A stretch of DNA of 64,000 bases from Roseomonas haemaphysalidis. GTDB taxonomy: Bacteria > Pseudomonadota > Alphaproteobacteria > Acetobacterales > Acetobacteraceae. A model generated the notes under the pieces. That model did not search any database and had not been told where the DNA came from. It saw nothing but the letters and a program-made list of their open reading frames with translations. The translations under genes were made by a program, and so were the position numbers. Positions within the stretch are counted from its first letter, which is position 1, and the number at the start of each line of letters is the position of its first letter. The stretch lies in the NCBI RefSeq assembly GCF_017355405.1, contig NZ_CP061177.1:310001-374000 (forward strand), written 5' to 3'. Below, piece by piece: positions 1 to 7,349 of this stretch.

Positions 1-82
1 CGCCACCGTGCTGCTGGCGGTGCTGGTGGTGGTGCTGTTGGCCGAGATCATCGTCACCCGCATCCGCGCGAGGCTGATCTGA
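1..82 (+). CDS. ABC transporter permease, C-terminal end (partial)
   Basis: Only the last 26 codons are inside the window, read in the frame starting at base 2 and ending in TGA at 80-82. They encode a hydrophobic stretch rich in Leu and Val followed by a basic tail ending RARLI, which is how the last membrane helix and cytoplasmic tail of an ABC importer permease (for example PhnE type) usually look. The stop overlaps the glpD start as TGATG, so the two genes are translationally coupled. This hints at uptake of a glycerol-phosphate-like or phosphonate compound, but that is inference from context only. Confidence 0.4.
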   Translation, partial: ATVLLAVLVVVLLAEIIVTRIRARLI

Positions 83-1575
83 TGCCCGGCACCATCGACC
101 TCCTGGTCATCGGCGGCGGGGCTAACGGCGCCGGCATCGCGCGCGACGCGGCGGGGCGCGGGCTGTCCGTGCTGCTGGTGGAGCGCGGCGACCTCGGCGG
201 CGCCACCTCCTCCAACTCCTCCAAGCTGGTGCATGGCGGGCTGCGCTACCTGGAGCACCGCGAGTTCCGGCTGGTGCGCGAGGCGCTGGCGGAGCGCGAG
301 GTGCTGCTGCGCACCGCCCCGCACATCGTCTGGCCCATGCGCTTCGTGCTGCCGCACGTGCCGGACATGCGGCCGCGCTGGATGCTGCGCACCGGACTGT
401 TCCTGTACGACAACCTGGCCAAGCGCGTGACCCTGCCCGGCAGCCAGGCGCTGGACTTCCGCACCCATCCCTGGGGCGCGCCGCTGAACGGCGCCGCCAC
501 GCACGGCTTCGCTTATTCCGATGCCTGGGTGGAGGATTCCCGCCTCGTCATCCTGAACGCCCGCGATGCCGCGGCGCGCGGCGCCGAGGTCCGCGTCCGC
601 ACGCGCTTTATCGGCGCGGCCCGCGATGCCGAGGGCTGGACCGTGACGCTGGAGGCCGAGGGCGGCCAGCGCGAAACGATCCGCGCCCGTGCCATCGCCA
701 ATGCTGCCGGCCCCTGGGTGATGCAGGCGCTGCAGGATACCGGCGTGAAGGCACCGGACCGCATCCGCCTGGTGCGCGGCAGCCACATCGTGGTGCCCGC
801 GCTGTACGAGGGCGACCAGGCCTACATCCTGCAGAACGACGACCGGCGCGTGGTCTTCGTGATCCCCTACGAGGGGCGCTTCACGCTGATCGGCACCACG
901 GACGTGCCGCACGACCCGGACAGCGGCCCGCCCCGCTGCACGCCGGAGGAAGCGGCCTATCTGTGCCGCGCCGTGTCCCGCCAGTTCCGCAAGCCGGTGA
1001 CGCCCGAGGACATCGTCTGGACCTATTCCGGCGTGCGCCCGCTGCACGACGACGGGGCCGAGAACCCTTCCGCCGTGACGCGGGACTATGTGTTGAAGAT
1101 GGACCGGTCGGCCGCGCCGCTGCTGTCCGTGTTCGGCGGCAAGATCACCACCTACCGCCGGCTGGCCGAGGACGCGGCGACGCAGCTTTGCGACGCGCTG
1201 GGCCGCCCCCGCCCCGCCTGGACCGCCGGCAGCACCCTGCCCGGCGGCGACCTGGGCGGGCTGTCGGCGCAAGCCTTCCTTGCCGCCGCCGCCGCGCGCT
1301 ACCCCTTTCTGCCGGCCGACCGGCTGGCCCGGCTGTTCCATTGCTATGGCGGCGAGCTGGACCAGGTGCTGGGCGGTGCCGCCTCCGCTGGCGAACTAGG
1401 CGAGGACCTGGGCGGCGGCATCACGGAGCGCGAGCTGGACTGGATGGTGCGCAACGAGTGGGTGCGGGCGCCGGACGACGCGCTGTGGCGCCGCACCAAG
1501 CGGGGGCTGCACATGACCCCGGCGGAGCGTGATCGTTTCGCCGTGGCGTTCCAGGGGCTGGCGCAAGTCGCCTGA
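82..1575 (+). CDS. glpD: Aerobic glycerol-3-phosphate dehydrogenase
   Basis: FAD enzyme that oxidises sn-glycerol-3-phosphate to dihydroxyacetone phosphate and passes electrons to quinone at the inner face of the membrane. The 497 aa length matches the family (about 500). The N-terminus has the dinucleotide-binding motif GGGANGAGIARDAAGRG at residues 11-27, then the family segment SSKLVHGGLRYLE near residue 46. A substrate-region GVRPLHDD and the FGGKITTYRRLAEDA stretch lie near residues 320-365, followed by the C-terminal helical domain. The ATG overlaps the preceding permease stop by one base. A GC-rich hairpin follows the gene. Confidence 0.95.
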   Translation: MPGTIDLLVIGGGANGAGIARDAAGRGLSVLLVERGDLGGATSSNSSKLVHGGLRYLEHREFRLVREALAEREVLLRTAPHIVWPMRFVLPHVPDMRPRWMLRTGLFLYDNLAKRVTLPGSQALDFRTHPWGAPLNGAATHGFAYSDAWVEDSRLVILNARDAAARGAEVRVRTRFIGAARDAEGWTVTLEAEGGQRETIRARAIANAAGPWVMQALQDTGVKAPDRIRLVRGSHIVVPALYEGDQAYILQNDDRRVVFVIPYEGRFTLIGTTDVPHDPDSGPPRCTPEEAAYLCRAVSRQFRKPVTPEDIVWTYSGVRPLHDDGAENPSAVTRDYVLKMDRSAAPLLSVFGGKITTYRRLAEDAATQLCDALGRPRPAWTAGSTLPGGDLGGLSAQAFLAAAAARYPFLPADRLARLFHCYGGELDQVLGGAASAGELGEDLGGGITERELDWMVRNEWVRAPDDALWRRTKRGLHMTPAERDRFAVAFQGLAQVA

Positions 1576-1579
1576 ACGG

Positions 1580-1610
1580 TGGGGGCGGACACATTCGTTT
1601 CCCGCCCCCC
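1580..1610. terminator. GC-rich hairpin between convergent genes
   Basis: GGGGGCGG at 1581-1588 pairs with CCGCCCCC at 1602-1609 around a 13-nt loop. It sits between the ends of glpD and the pseudoazurin gene, so it could stop transcription from either side. There is no clear U-tract. Confidence 0.45.
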
Positions 1611-1678
1611 CCCGCGGCCACATCCGCCTTTTCCCCGCTCGGTTGGGTGGCAAGGGCTCTGGTGCCTGGGGCGGCGCG

Positions 1679-2098
1679 TCATTCCGCCCGTTGCAGGATC
1701 CGCTCGAAGCGCCGCCGTGCCGGGGGCGGCAGGTTGTCCGGCAAGGCCGCCGCGTCGGCCCGGGCATCGCCCACCTGCACCAGCATCACCATGCCCATCG
1801 CGAAGTGCGGGATGCACTGGATGCCGTAGGTGCCGGGCACGGCGAAGGGCACCACGATCTCCTCGTTGATGCGCCCCTTGAAGGAGGTGGCGCCAGGTGG
1901 CAGCATGGCGGGGATGGAGGCGGCGTTGTGCGTCACGTGGGTGGCGACAAAGCGGATGCTGTCGCCTGGCCGCAGGCGCAGGAACTCTGGCTCGTAGACC
2001 ATGCCGCCGGTGTCGTTGCGGTTCAGCATGCGCACCTCGTGCACCTCCGCCCGGGCGGGGACAGCCAGCAACAGCAGCGGCAGGATCAACAGTCGCAT
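1679..2098 (-). CDS. Pseudoazurin, periplasmic type I copper protein
   Basis: Small blue-copper electron carrier of 139 aa. A signal peptide occupies residues 1-17 (LPLLLLAVPARA then EVHEV). Type I copper ligands are visible: His57 in THN, then Cys95, His98 and Met103 in the pattern C-x2-H-x4-M typical of pseudoazurins, which donate electrons to copper nitrite reductase or peroxidases. The ATG at 2098 was chosen because the signal peptide begins there and a purine-rich GAAAGG lies just upstream. It starts only 11 nt after the btuD-like stop on the same strand, so it is probably the last gene of the riboswitch-led operon. No nitrite reductase is in the window. Confidence 0.85.
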   Translation of the reverse strand: MRLLILPLLLLAVPARAEVHEVRMLNRNDTGGMVYEPEFLRLRPGDSIRFVATHVTHNAASIPAMLPPGATSFKGRINEEIVVPFAVPGTYGIQCIPHFAMGMVMLVQVGDARADAAALPDNLPPPARRRFERILQRAE

Positions 2099-2109
2099 CC
2101 GAGGACCTT

Positions 2110-2874
2110 TCAATCGGCGGCGTGGAAGCGGATGACGCGCGCGCCGTCGGTGGGGTCGGTCAGCACGGCGGCGCGCACGCCGAAGACGTCGCGCAGCAGC
2201 GCGGTGGTCAGCACCTCCCACGGCCGGCCCAGCGCCACCAGCCGCCCCCGGTGCATCACGCCCAGCCGGTCGCAGTTCAGCGCCTGGTTGAGGTCGTGCA
2301 GCGCGACCACGGTGGTCACCGGCAGGGTTTCCACCAGCCGCAGGATGGAAAGCTGGTGGTGGATGTCCAGGTGGTTGGTCGGCTCGTCCAGCAACAGCAC
2401 GCGGGGCTGCTGCGCCAGGGCGCGCGCGATGTGTGCGCGCTGGCGCTCGCCGCCCGACAGCGTCGCCCAGTCGCGCGCGGCGAATCCGGCCATCTCCACC
2501 ACCGCCAGCGCCTCGGCGACGATGGCGTCGTCGGCCGCCGACCAGGGCCGCAGCATGGACAGCCAGGGCGTGCGGCCGAGTTCCACCGCGTCGCGCACCG
2601 TCACGCGGTCGGCGGTCTCGGCCTGTTGCTCGACCAGCGCCAGCAGCTGCGCCACCTCGCGCCGCCGCATGGCCGCCATGGGGCGGCCGCCCAGGCGCAC
2701 GGTGCCGGCATCCGGTCGCAACACGCCAGCCAGCAGGCGCATCAGCGTGGACTTGCCGGAGCCGTTGGGGCCGATCAGGCCCAGCGTTTCGCCTTGCGCC
2801 ACGGCCAGCGACACGTCGCGCAGGATGGGCACGCCGCGCGCGGACCAGTGCAATGCCTCGGCGGACAGGATCAT
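2110..2874 (-). CDS. btuD: ABC importer ATPase, cobalamin/siderophore family
   Basis: ATP-binding subunit of a FecCD-type importer, 254 aa. Walker A is GPNGSGKST (about residues 33-41), the signature is LSGGERQRAHIARAL, and Walker B is VLLLDEPTNHLD. The start ATG at 2874 overlaps the permease stop as ATGA. It follows a binding protein and a permease in an operon preceded by a cobalamin riboswitch, which makes vitamin B12 or another corrinoid the likely substrate. From the protein sequence alone a ferric siderophore or haem could not be excluded. Confidence 0.85.
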   Translation of the reverse strand: MILSAEALHWSARGVPILRDVSLAVAQGETLGLIGPNGSGKSTLMRLLAGVLRPDAGTVRLGGRPMAAMRRREVAQLLALVEQQAETADRVTVRDAVELGRTPWLSMLRPWSAADDAIVAEALAVVEMAGFAARDWATLSGGERQRAHIARALAQQPRVLLLDEPTNHLDIHHQLSILRLVETLPVTTVVALHDLNQALNCDRLGVMHRGRLVALGRPWEVLTTALLRDVFGVRAAVLTDPTDGARVIRFHAAD

Positions 2875-3947
2875 CGGGCCGGCCGCCGCCGCACCAGGAT
2901 CAGCGCAAAGGCCGGCGCGCCGACCAGCGCGGTGACCACGCCGATCGGCAGCACCTGCCCCTTGACCGCGATGCGCGACACCACGTCGGCCGCGATCAGG
3001 AACAGCGCGCCGGTCAGCGCCGCCGCCGGTACCAGGCGCACGTGCCGCACGCCCGCCAGAAAGCGTGCCGCATGCGGCACCACGAGGCCCACAAAGCCGA
3101 TGGAGCCGACGATGCTGACCATCACCGCCGTGGCAAAGGACGCGCACAGGATCAGCAGCACCTGCACCTGCCGCACCGGCACGCCCAGCGCGATGGCGGA
3201 ATCCGTGCCGAAGGTGAAGGCGTCCAGCGCGCGGGCATGCCACAGGCAGACCAGGGTGACGGCCAGCGCCACCGGCACGGCGAAGACCACGTTGTCCCAG
3301 CGCGCGCCGCTGAGGTTGCCCAGCAGCCAGAACAGGATGCCACGCGCCTGCTCGGCGCTGGCGGAGCGGGTGATCACGAAGGCGGTGATGGCGTTGAACA
3401 GCTGCGAGCCGGCGATGCCCGCCAGCACGATCTGCCCTGCCGCGCGCGGCCCCACCCCGCCGCCTGAGAAACGCGCCAGCAGCGCCACCAGCAGAAAGGC
3501 GCAAAGCGAGCCGGCGAAGGCGCCGAGCGACAGCGACACCGCCCCCGCGCCGACGCCCGCCACCGTCACCAGCACGGCGCCCGTGGACGCGCCGGCCGAG
3601 ATGCCCAGCAGGAACGGGTCGGCCAGCGCGTTGCGCAGCAGCGACTGCAGGATGACGCCCGAAACCGCCAGCCCCGCGCCGCAGCAGGCGGCGACGATGG
3701 CGCGCGTCAGCCGGTAGTTCCACACGATGCCCTGGTCGATGCGGTCCAGCGCGAAGCCGGCGCCGAACAGCTTGTTGGCCAGGGTTTGCAGCACCGTGCC
3801 GGGCGGGATCGGCGTTTCGCCGATGCACACGCCCGCCAGGATGGCCGCCGCCAGCAATGCCGAGATCCAGCCGGCATGCAGCGCCGCGCGGCCGAGCAGC
3901 CGGGCCAGCGCGCGCGGCAGGCCGGCGGGTGGCGGGCCCGCCGTCAC
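2871..3947 (-). CDS. btuC: ABC importer permease, FecCD/BtuC family
   Basis: Inner-membrane permease of about 358 aa with roughly ten hydrophobic helices and the family segments SLLRNALADPFLLGISAGAS and GFVGLVVPHAAR; the latter is the coupling helix that contacts the ATPase. It begins with GTG at 3947, overlapping the binding-protein stop as GTGA; there is no in-frame ATG before the first membrane helix. It ends in an ATGA overlap with the ATPase gene. Substrate assignment to B12 rests on the upstream riboswitch. Confidence 0.85.
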   Translation of the reverse strand: MTAGPPPAGLPRALARLLGRAALHAGWISALLAAAILAGVCIGETPIPPGTVLQTLANKLFGAGFALDRIDQGIVWNYRLTRAIVAACCGAGLAVSGVILQSLLRNALADPFLLGISAGASTGAVLVTVAGVGAGAVSLSLGAFAGSLCAFLLVALLARFSGGGVGPRAAGQIVLAGIAGSQLFNAITAFVITRSASAEQARGILFWLLGNLSGARWDNVVFAVPVALAVTLVCLWHARALDAFTFGTDSAIALGVPVRQVQVLLILCASFATAVMVSIVGSIGFVGLVVPHAARFLAGVRHVRLVPAAALTGALFLIAADVVSRIAVKGQVLPIGVVTALVGAPAFALILVRRRPAR

Positions 3948-4960
3948 CGGTCCAGCCGGGCCATCGCGTCCGTCAGGGCTTCCAGCCCGCCCACCAGGCG
4001 GAGGGTGGCCTGCATGGCGTGGGCGTCGATGATGACGATGCGGCCGTGCTTGACCGCCTCCATCTCCCGCGTCACGGGGTCGGCGCGCAGAAAGGCGAGC
4101 TTGCGTTCCACGTCGTCGGCCGGAAAGCGGCGGCGGTCCATGCGCGCGATGACCAGCACGGAAGGGTTGGCGCGCGCGATGCTTTCCCACCCCACGGTGG
4201 GCCATTCCTCGTCCGACTGCACCACGTTGCGCAGGCCGAGCGTGCGCATCATGTAGCCGGGGATGCCCTTCTGCCCGGCCATGTAGGGATCGAGGTCGAG
4301 GTCGGCGGAGGAAAACCAGAAGGCGGCCGAGGCATCGCTGAGGTTCAGCGCCCGGGCACGCGCCACCGCCGCCGCTTCCCGCGCGCGCAGATCCGCCACC
4401 AGCGCGGCGCCCCGGTCCTGGCGGTCGAACACCGCGGCCAGTTCCGTGATGCCCTTGTATAGCGATTCCGTGCTGAAGGCGGCGGTGCGGGTGCCGTCGG
4501 CGCCCACCAGGTTGTTCTTGCCCTCGCAGTCGGGGGGCATGACGTAGGTGGGCACGCCGAGCTCGTGGAACTGCGGGCGGGTCCCGACCACGCCCTGCGG
4601 CCCGACCATCCATTCGAACTGCGTGGCCACCAGCCCGGGGCGCTTGCCGATCACGGATTCAAAGGAGGGCGCGTTGTTGTCCAGCCGCGGCACGCGCGCG
4701 TTCTGCTCGCGGAACTCGGGCAGCACCTCGTTGAACCACAGCGCGGTGCCGGCCATGCGGTCCCCGGCGCCGAGCGCGTAGAGCACCTCGGTCACCGACT
4801 GGCCGATGGTCACGGCGCGGTCCGGCGCGGCGTCGAAGCGCAGCGACTGGCCGCAGTTCTCGATCAGCAGCGGATAGCGGGTCGGCTGCGCCGTGGCGGC
4901 GGACAGCGACAGCCCGAGGCCGATGGCGGCCAGGGCGAGGCAGCGGCGCATCATGCGCAT
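3944..4960 (-). CDS. btuF: Periplasmic corrinoid/siderophore-binding protein
   Basis: Solute-binding protein of the BtuF/FepB class (Periplasmic_binding_2 fold), 338 aa, with a signal peptide ending near LSLSAATAQ (residues 16-24). The N-lobe start RAVTIGQSVTEVLYALGAGD and the C-lobe NPSVLVIARMDRRR are typical of the family. It is the first gene of a binding protein-permease-ATPase operon and lies 117 nt downstream of the 3' end of a cobalamin riboswitch on the same strand. It therefore probably delivers cobalamin or cobinamide to the permease, and its expression should fall when B12 is plentiful. Confidence 0.8.
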   Translation of the reverse strand: MRMMRRCLALAAIGLGLSLSAATAQPTRYPLLIENCGQSLRFDAAPDRAVTIGQSVTEVLYALGAGDRMAGTALWFNEVLPEFREQNARVPRLDNNAPSFESVIGKRPGLVATQFEWMVGPQGVVGTRPQFHELGVPTYVMPPDCEGKNNLVGADGTRTAAFSTESLYKGITELAAVFDRQDRGAALVADLRAREAAAVARARALNLSDASAAFWFSSADLDLDPYMAGQKGIPGYMMRTLGLRNVVQSDEEWPTVGWESIARANPSVLVIARMDRRRFPADDVERKLAFLRADPVTREMEAVKHGRIVIIDAHAMQATLRLVGGLEALTDAMARLDR

Positions 4961-5077
4961 GCCCCCTGTTGCGGGAGCGTGGCACCTGCGCGCGGCGGCG
5001 CGGGCCGCCGCGCATGGCGTGACGGTTCAAACATCGACATTCCTCCCCGGACACCCCGCCGGATGGGTCAGTTGCAC

Positions 5078-5252
5078 AAGCCGGCAGGTCTCCTGACTGG
5101 CGGGTCAGCGCCCCATCCGGCCTTCCCGGGATGGCTCCCAGTGGCGTGTTCGGATCGGGCTCGCCGCCTACAGTTGCGGGGGCAGTTCCGTTTGGCGGCC
5201 GGCAAAGGCCGCGACGGATTCCCTGTTAGTTCCTTTCGGAAACCGGCATCGC
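5078..5252 (-). promoter_or_regulatory. Cobalamin (adenosylcobalamin) riboswitch
   Basis: On the minus strand this stretch carries the conserved pieces of the B12 aptamer in order: GGTTTCC, then CTAACAGGGAATCCGT, GCCCCCGCAACTGTA, GCCACTGGGAGCC, GGGAAGG and finally the B12 box AGTCAGGAGACCTGCC at 5083-5098. It lies upstream of the btuF-like gene and points towards it. Such elements usually lower translation or transcription of transporter genes when adenosylcobalamin is bound. Boundaries are approximate to about 10 nt. Confidence 0.93.
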
Positions 5253-5262
5253 GAGGGGTAAC

Positions 5263-5300
5263 GGATGCGCGGCCGGCGCACAAGCGCCGGCCGCGCATCC
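5263..5300 (-). terminator. Perfect 16-bp hairpin after the small secreted-protein gene
   Basis: GGATGCGCGGCCGGCG (5263-5278) and its exact reverse complement (5285-5300) flank the 6-nt loop CACAAG. The hairpin begins 3 nt after the stop of the minus-strand gene 5303-5581 and ends about 10 nt before the riboswitch. It probably insulates the B12 operon from upstream read-through. No strong U-tract is present. Confidence 0.65.
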
Positions 5301-5302
5301 CC

Positions 5303-5581
5303 TCAGTTCACGCCATGGCATTCCGAGGTGGTTTCGCGCCGGCTGCTCATGCCGCCGGCGGGACGGATCTCGCACACCACGTACTTGCCGCCCTTTTCCA
5401 GCGTGAAGCTCGGCCCCATGGCGGCGACGATGCGGTGGCCACCGTTCAGCAGCGCGCTCATCGGCTGGTCGATCTCGGTCCACACCGTGACGGGGCGCGC
5501 GGGCGGGGCGGGTGCCTGCGCCCAGGCCGGCAGGGCGGCGCACAGCAGGGCGAGGCTGGCGGGAAGCACGAAGCGGTTCAT
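5303..5581 (-). CDS. Small secreted protein of unknown function
   Basis: 92 aa with a clear signal peptide (MNRFVLPASLALLCAALPAWAQA), leaving about 70 residues outside the cytoplasm. The mature part contains two cysteines (VVCEIRP and TSECHGVN) that could form a disulfide, and a beta-rich middle (SFTLEKGGKYVVCEI). A purine-rich GGAAATACC precedes the ATG. I do not recognise the family. It is followed at once by a strong hairpin, so it seems to be transcribed alone and separately from the downstream riboswitch operon. Confidence 0.65.
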   Translation of the reverse strand: MNRFVLPASLALLCAALPAWAQAPAPPARPVTVWTEIDQPMSALLNGGHRIVAAMGPSFTLEKGGKYVVCEIRPAGGMSSRRETTSECHGVN

Positions 5582-5711
5582 GGTATTTCCTGTGGATGGG
5601 ACGGTGCGGCAAGCCTACCGGCGGCGGCATGGCGCGTCACCCCGCGCTGGCCCTGGGGCGGGCGGCGCGGCCGCGCTACAACCGCCGCAGGTCGAACCGC
5701 ATTGCACCGTC

Positions 5712-6791
5712 GTGACGCCGCCAGTCCGCAAGATCATCCACATCGACATGGACGCCTTCTACGCCTCGGTCGAGCAGCGCGACGACCCGGCGCTGCGCGG
5801 CCGCCCGCTGGCGGTGGGCGGCTCGCGCGATCGGGGCGTGGTGGCGGCGGCGAGCTACGAGGCACGGCGCTTCGGCGTGCGCTCCGCCATGCCGTCGCGC
5901 ACCGCGCTGCGGCTGTGCCCCGAGCTGCTGTTCGTGCCGCCGCGCTTTGAGCGCTACCGCGCCGTATCACGGCAGATCCGCGCCATCTTCCTGGACTACA
6001 CGCCGCTGGTGGAGCCGCTGTCGCTGGACGAGGCCTATCTGGACGTCACGGACAACCTGAAGGGCGAGCCGCTGGCCAGCCGCATCGCGCGCGAGATCCG
6101 CGCCCGCATCCGGGAGGACACGGCGCTGACCGCCTCGGCCGGCATCAGCTACAACCGCTTTCTGGCCAAGCTGGCATCGGACCACCGCAAGCCGGACGGC
6201 CAGTTCGTGATCACGCCGGAGATGGGGCCGGACTTCGTGGCAGGGCTGGAGGTGGGGCGCTTTCACGGCATCGGCCCGGCCACGGCGGCGCGCATGAACG
6301 GCCTCGGCATCCGCACCGGGCAGGACCTGCGCGCGCAGTCGCTGGCCTTTCTGCAGGCGCATTTCGGCAAGGCGGGCGCGCATTTCCACGCCATCTCGCG
6401 CGGCGAGGACGCCCGCCCCGTGGTGCCGGACCCCCCGCGCAAGTCGTCCGGCTCGGAAACCACCTACGGCCACGACCTGGCGGATGCGGACGGCGTGCTG
6501 GCGGGGGTGGAGGCGCTGGCGGCGGAGGTCTGGGACTGGTGCGCCGGGCAGCAGGCCTTTGGCCGCACCGTGACGCTGAAGGTGAAGTTCGCCGACTTCC
6601 AGCAGATCACCCGCAGCCGCTCCTCGCCCGAGCCGGTGAACAGCCGCGCCGCCCTGCTGGGCGCGGCGGCGGAGTTGGCGCGGACGGTGCTTCCACTGCC
6701 CAAGAAGGTGCGGCTGCTCGGCGTCACGGTGTCGAACTTCGAGGAGCCCGGCGCGGCGTCGCCGCAGATGACCTTCGACTTCGGCGCCTAG
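5712..6791 (+). CDS. dinB: DNA polymerase IV (Y-family translesion polymerase)
   Basis: Error-prone polymerase that copies past damaged bases, 359 aa. The catalytic carboxylates are present: Asp12 in IDMDAFYASVEQRD and Asp106-Glu107 in SLDEAYLDV. The thumb/HhH stretch FHGIGPATAARMNGLGI and the little-finger domain follow, and the protein ends in QMTFDFGA, a plausible sliding-clamp-binding motif at the usual place. GTG at 5712 is chosen because the conserved N-terminus begins at once after it; the open frame further upstream has no family similarity. The stop codon interlocks with that of the convergent gene at a CTAG (6788-6791). Confidence 0.93.
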   Translation: MTPPVRKIIHIDMDAFYASVEQRDDPALRGRPLAVGGSRDRGVVAAASYEARRFGVRSAMPSRTALRLCPELLFVPPRFERYRAVSRQIRAIFLDYTPLVEPLSLDEAYLDVTDNLKGEPLASRIAREIRARIREDTALTASAGISYNRFLAKLASDHRKPDGQFVITPEMGPDFVAGLEVGRFHGIGPATAARMNGLGIRTGQDLRAQSLAFLQAHFGKAGAHFHAISRGEDARPVVPDPPRKSSGSETTYGHDLADADGVLAGVEALAAEVWDWCAGQQAFGRTVTLKVKFADFQQITRSRSSPEPVNSRAALLGAAAELARTVLPLPKKVRLLGVTVSNFEEPGAASPQMTFDFGA

Positions 6792-7186
6792 ACAGCGCGG
6801 AAGCGCACCGGGTCCTCGATGCCCAGCTCCGCCGCCCGGGCATCGAAGGCCGCGTCATAGACCCCGGCCAGCGGGCCGCCTTGCGCCTCGTCCAGCGCCG
6901 GCACGCCCGCTTCCAGCGCCAGGGCCATCAGGTGCGAGGCCTGGGCGGCCAGCCCGGCGGCGTGCATCGACTCCACCGCCAGCTTCGCCTCGGCCACGGC
7001 CAGCTGCCGTTCCAGCGCGGCCGACTGCCGCTCCGCCGCGTCCAGCCGCCGGCTTTGCTCGGCCAGCACGCCGCGCAGGGCGCGCAGCCGCGCGGCGGTG
7101 TCGGCCACGGCCTGTTCCATGCGCTCCTCGATCCCGCCCAGGGCATCGTCCAGAAACGGGATGGTGGCGGCGGGGGGCTGGGACAT
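6788..7186 (-). CDS. Coiled-coil protein of unknown function
   Basis: 132 aa, very rich in Ala, Leu, Glu and Arg. Residues about 15-75 form a long heptad-like helix (EERMEQAVADTAARLRALRG and onwards), predicted coiled coil. No signal peptide or membrane segment is seen. The ATG at 7186 has GGAGAA upstream; earlier in-frame starts would add an Arg-rich, low-quality leader. It is divergent from the S12 hydrolase gene and converges on dinB with a shared CTAG at the stops. No function can be assigned. Confidence 0.6.
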   Translation of the reverse strand: MSQPPAATIPFLDDALGGIEERMEQAVADTAARLRALRGVLAEQSRRLDAAERQSAALERQLAVAEAKLAVESMHAAGLAAQASHLMALALEAGVPALDEAQGGPLAGVYDAAFDARAAELGIEDPVRFRAV

Positions 7187-7349
7187 GGCGGTTCTCCGGG
7201 CGGCGCGGGGGGCCTTGTATAGGTCGGCGGCTTCGGGCGCGAAATGCCGGCGGCCGCCAACACGGCGTGATCGGCGGGCCGGCCGCTCTAGCCAAGCCGG
7301 CCGTTCTCCGGTGTCATGCTTGCCGCCACGGAACGACTGTGAGGACCGC

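Noticed and set aside
2110..4960. Haem or ferric-siderophore importer as the identity of the FecCD-type operon
   Set aside because: Protein families allow it, but the cobalamin riboswitch directly upstream makes corrinoid uptake far likelier.
5265..5711. N-terminal extension of dinB by 149 codons
   Set aside because: It would run through the antisense of the secreted-protein gene and has no Pol IV similarity; the family N-terminus starts right after GTG 5712.
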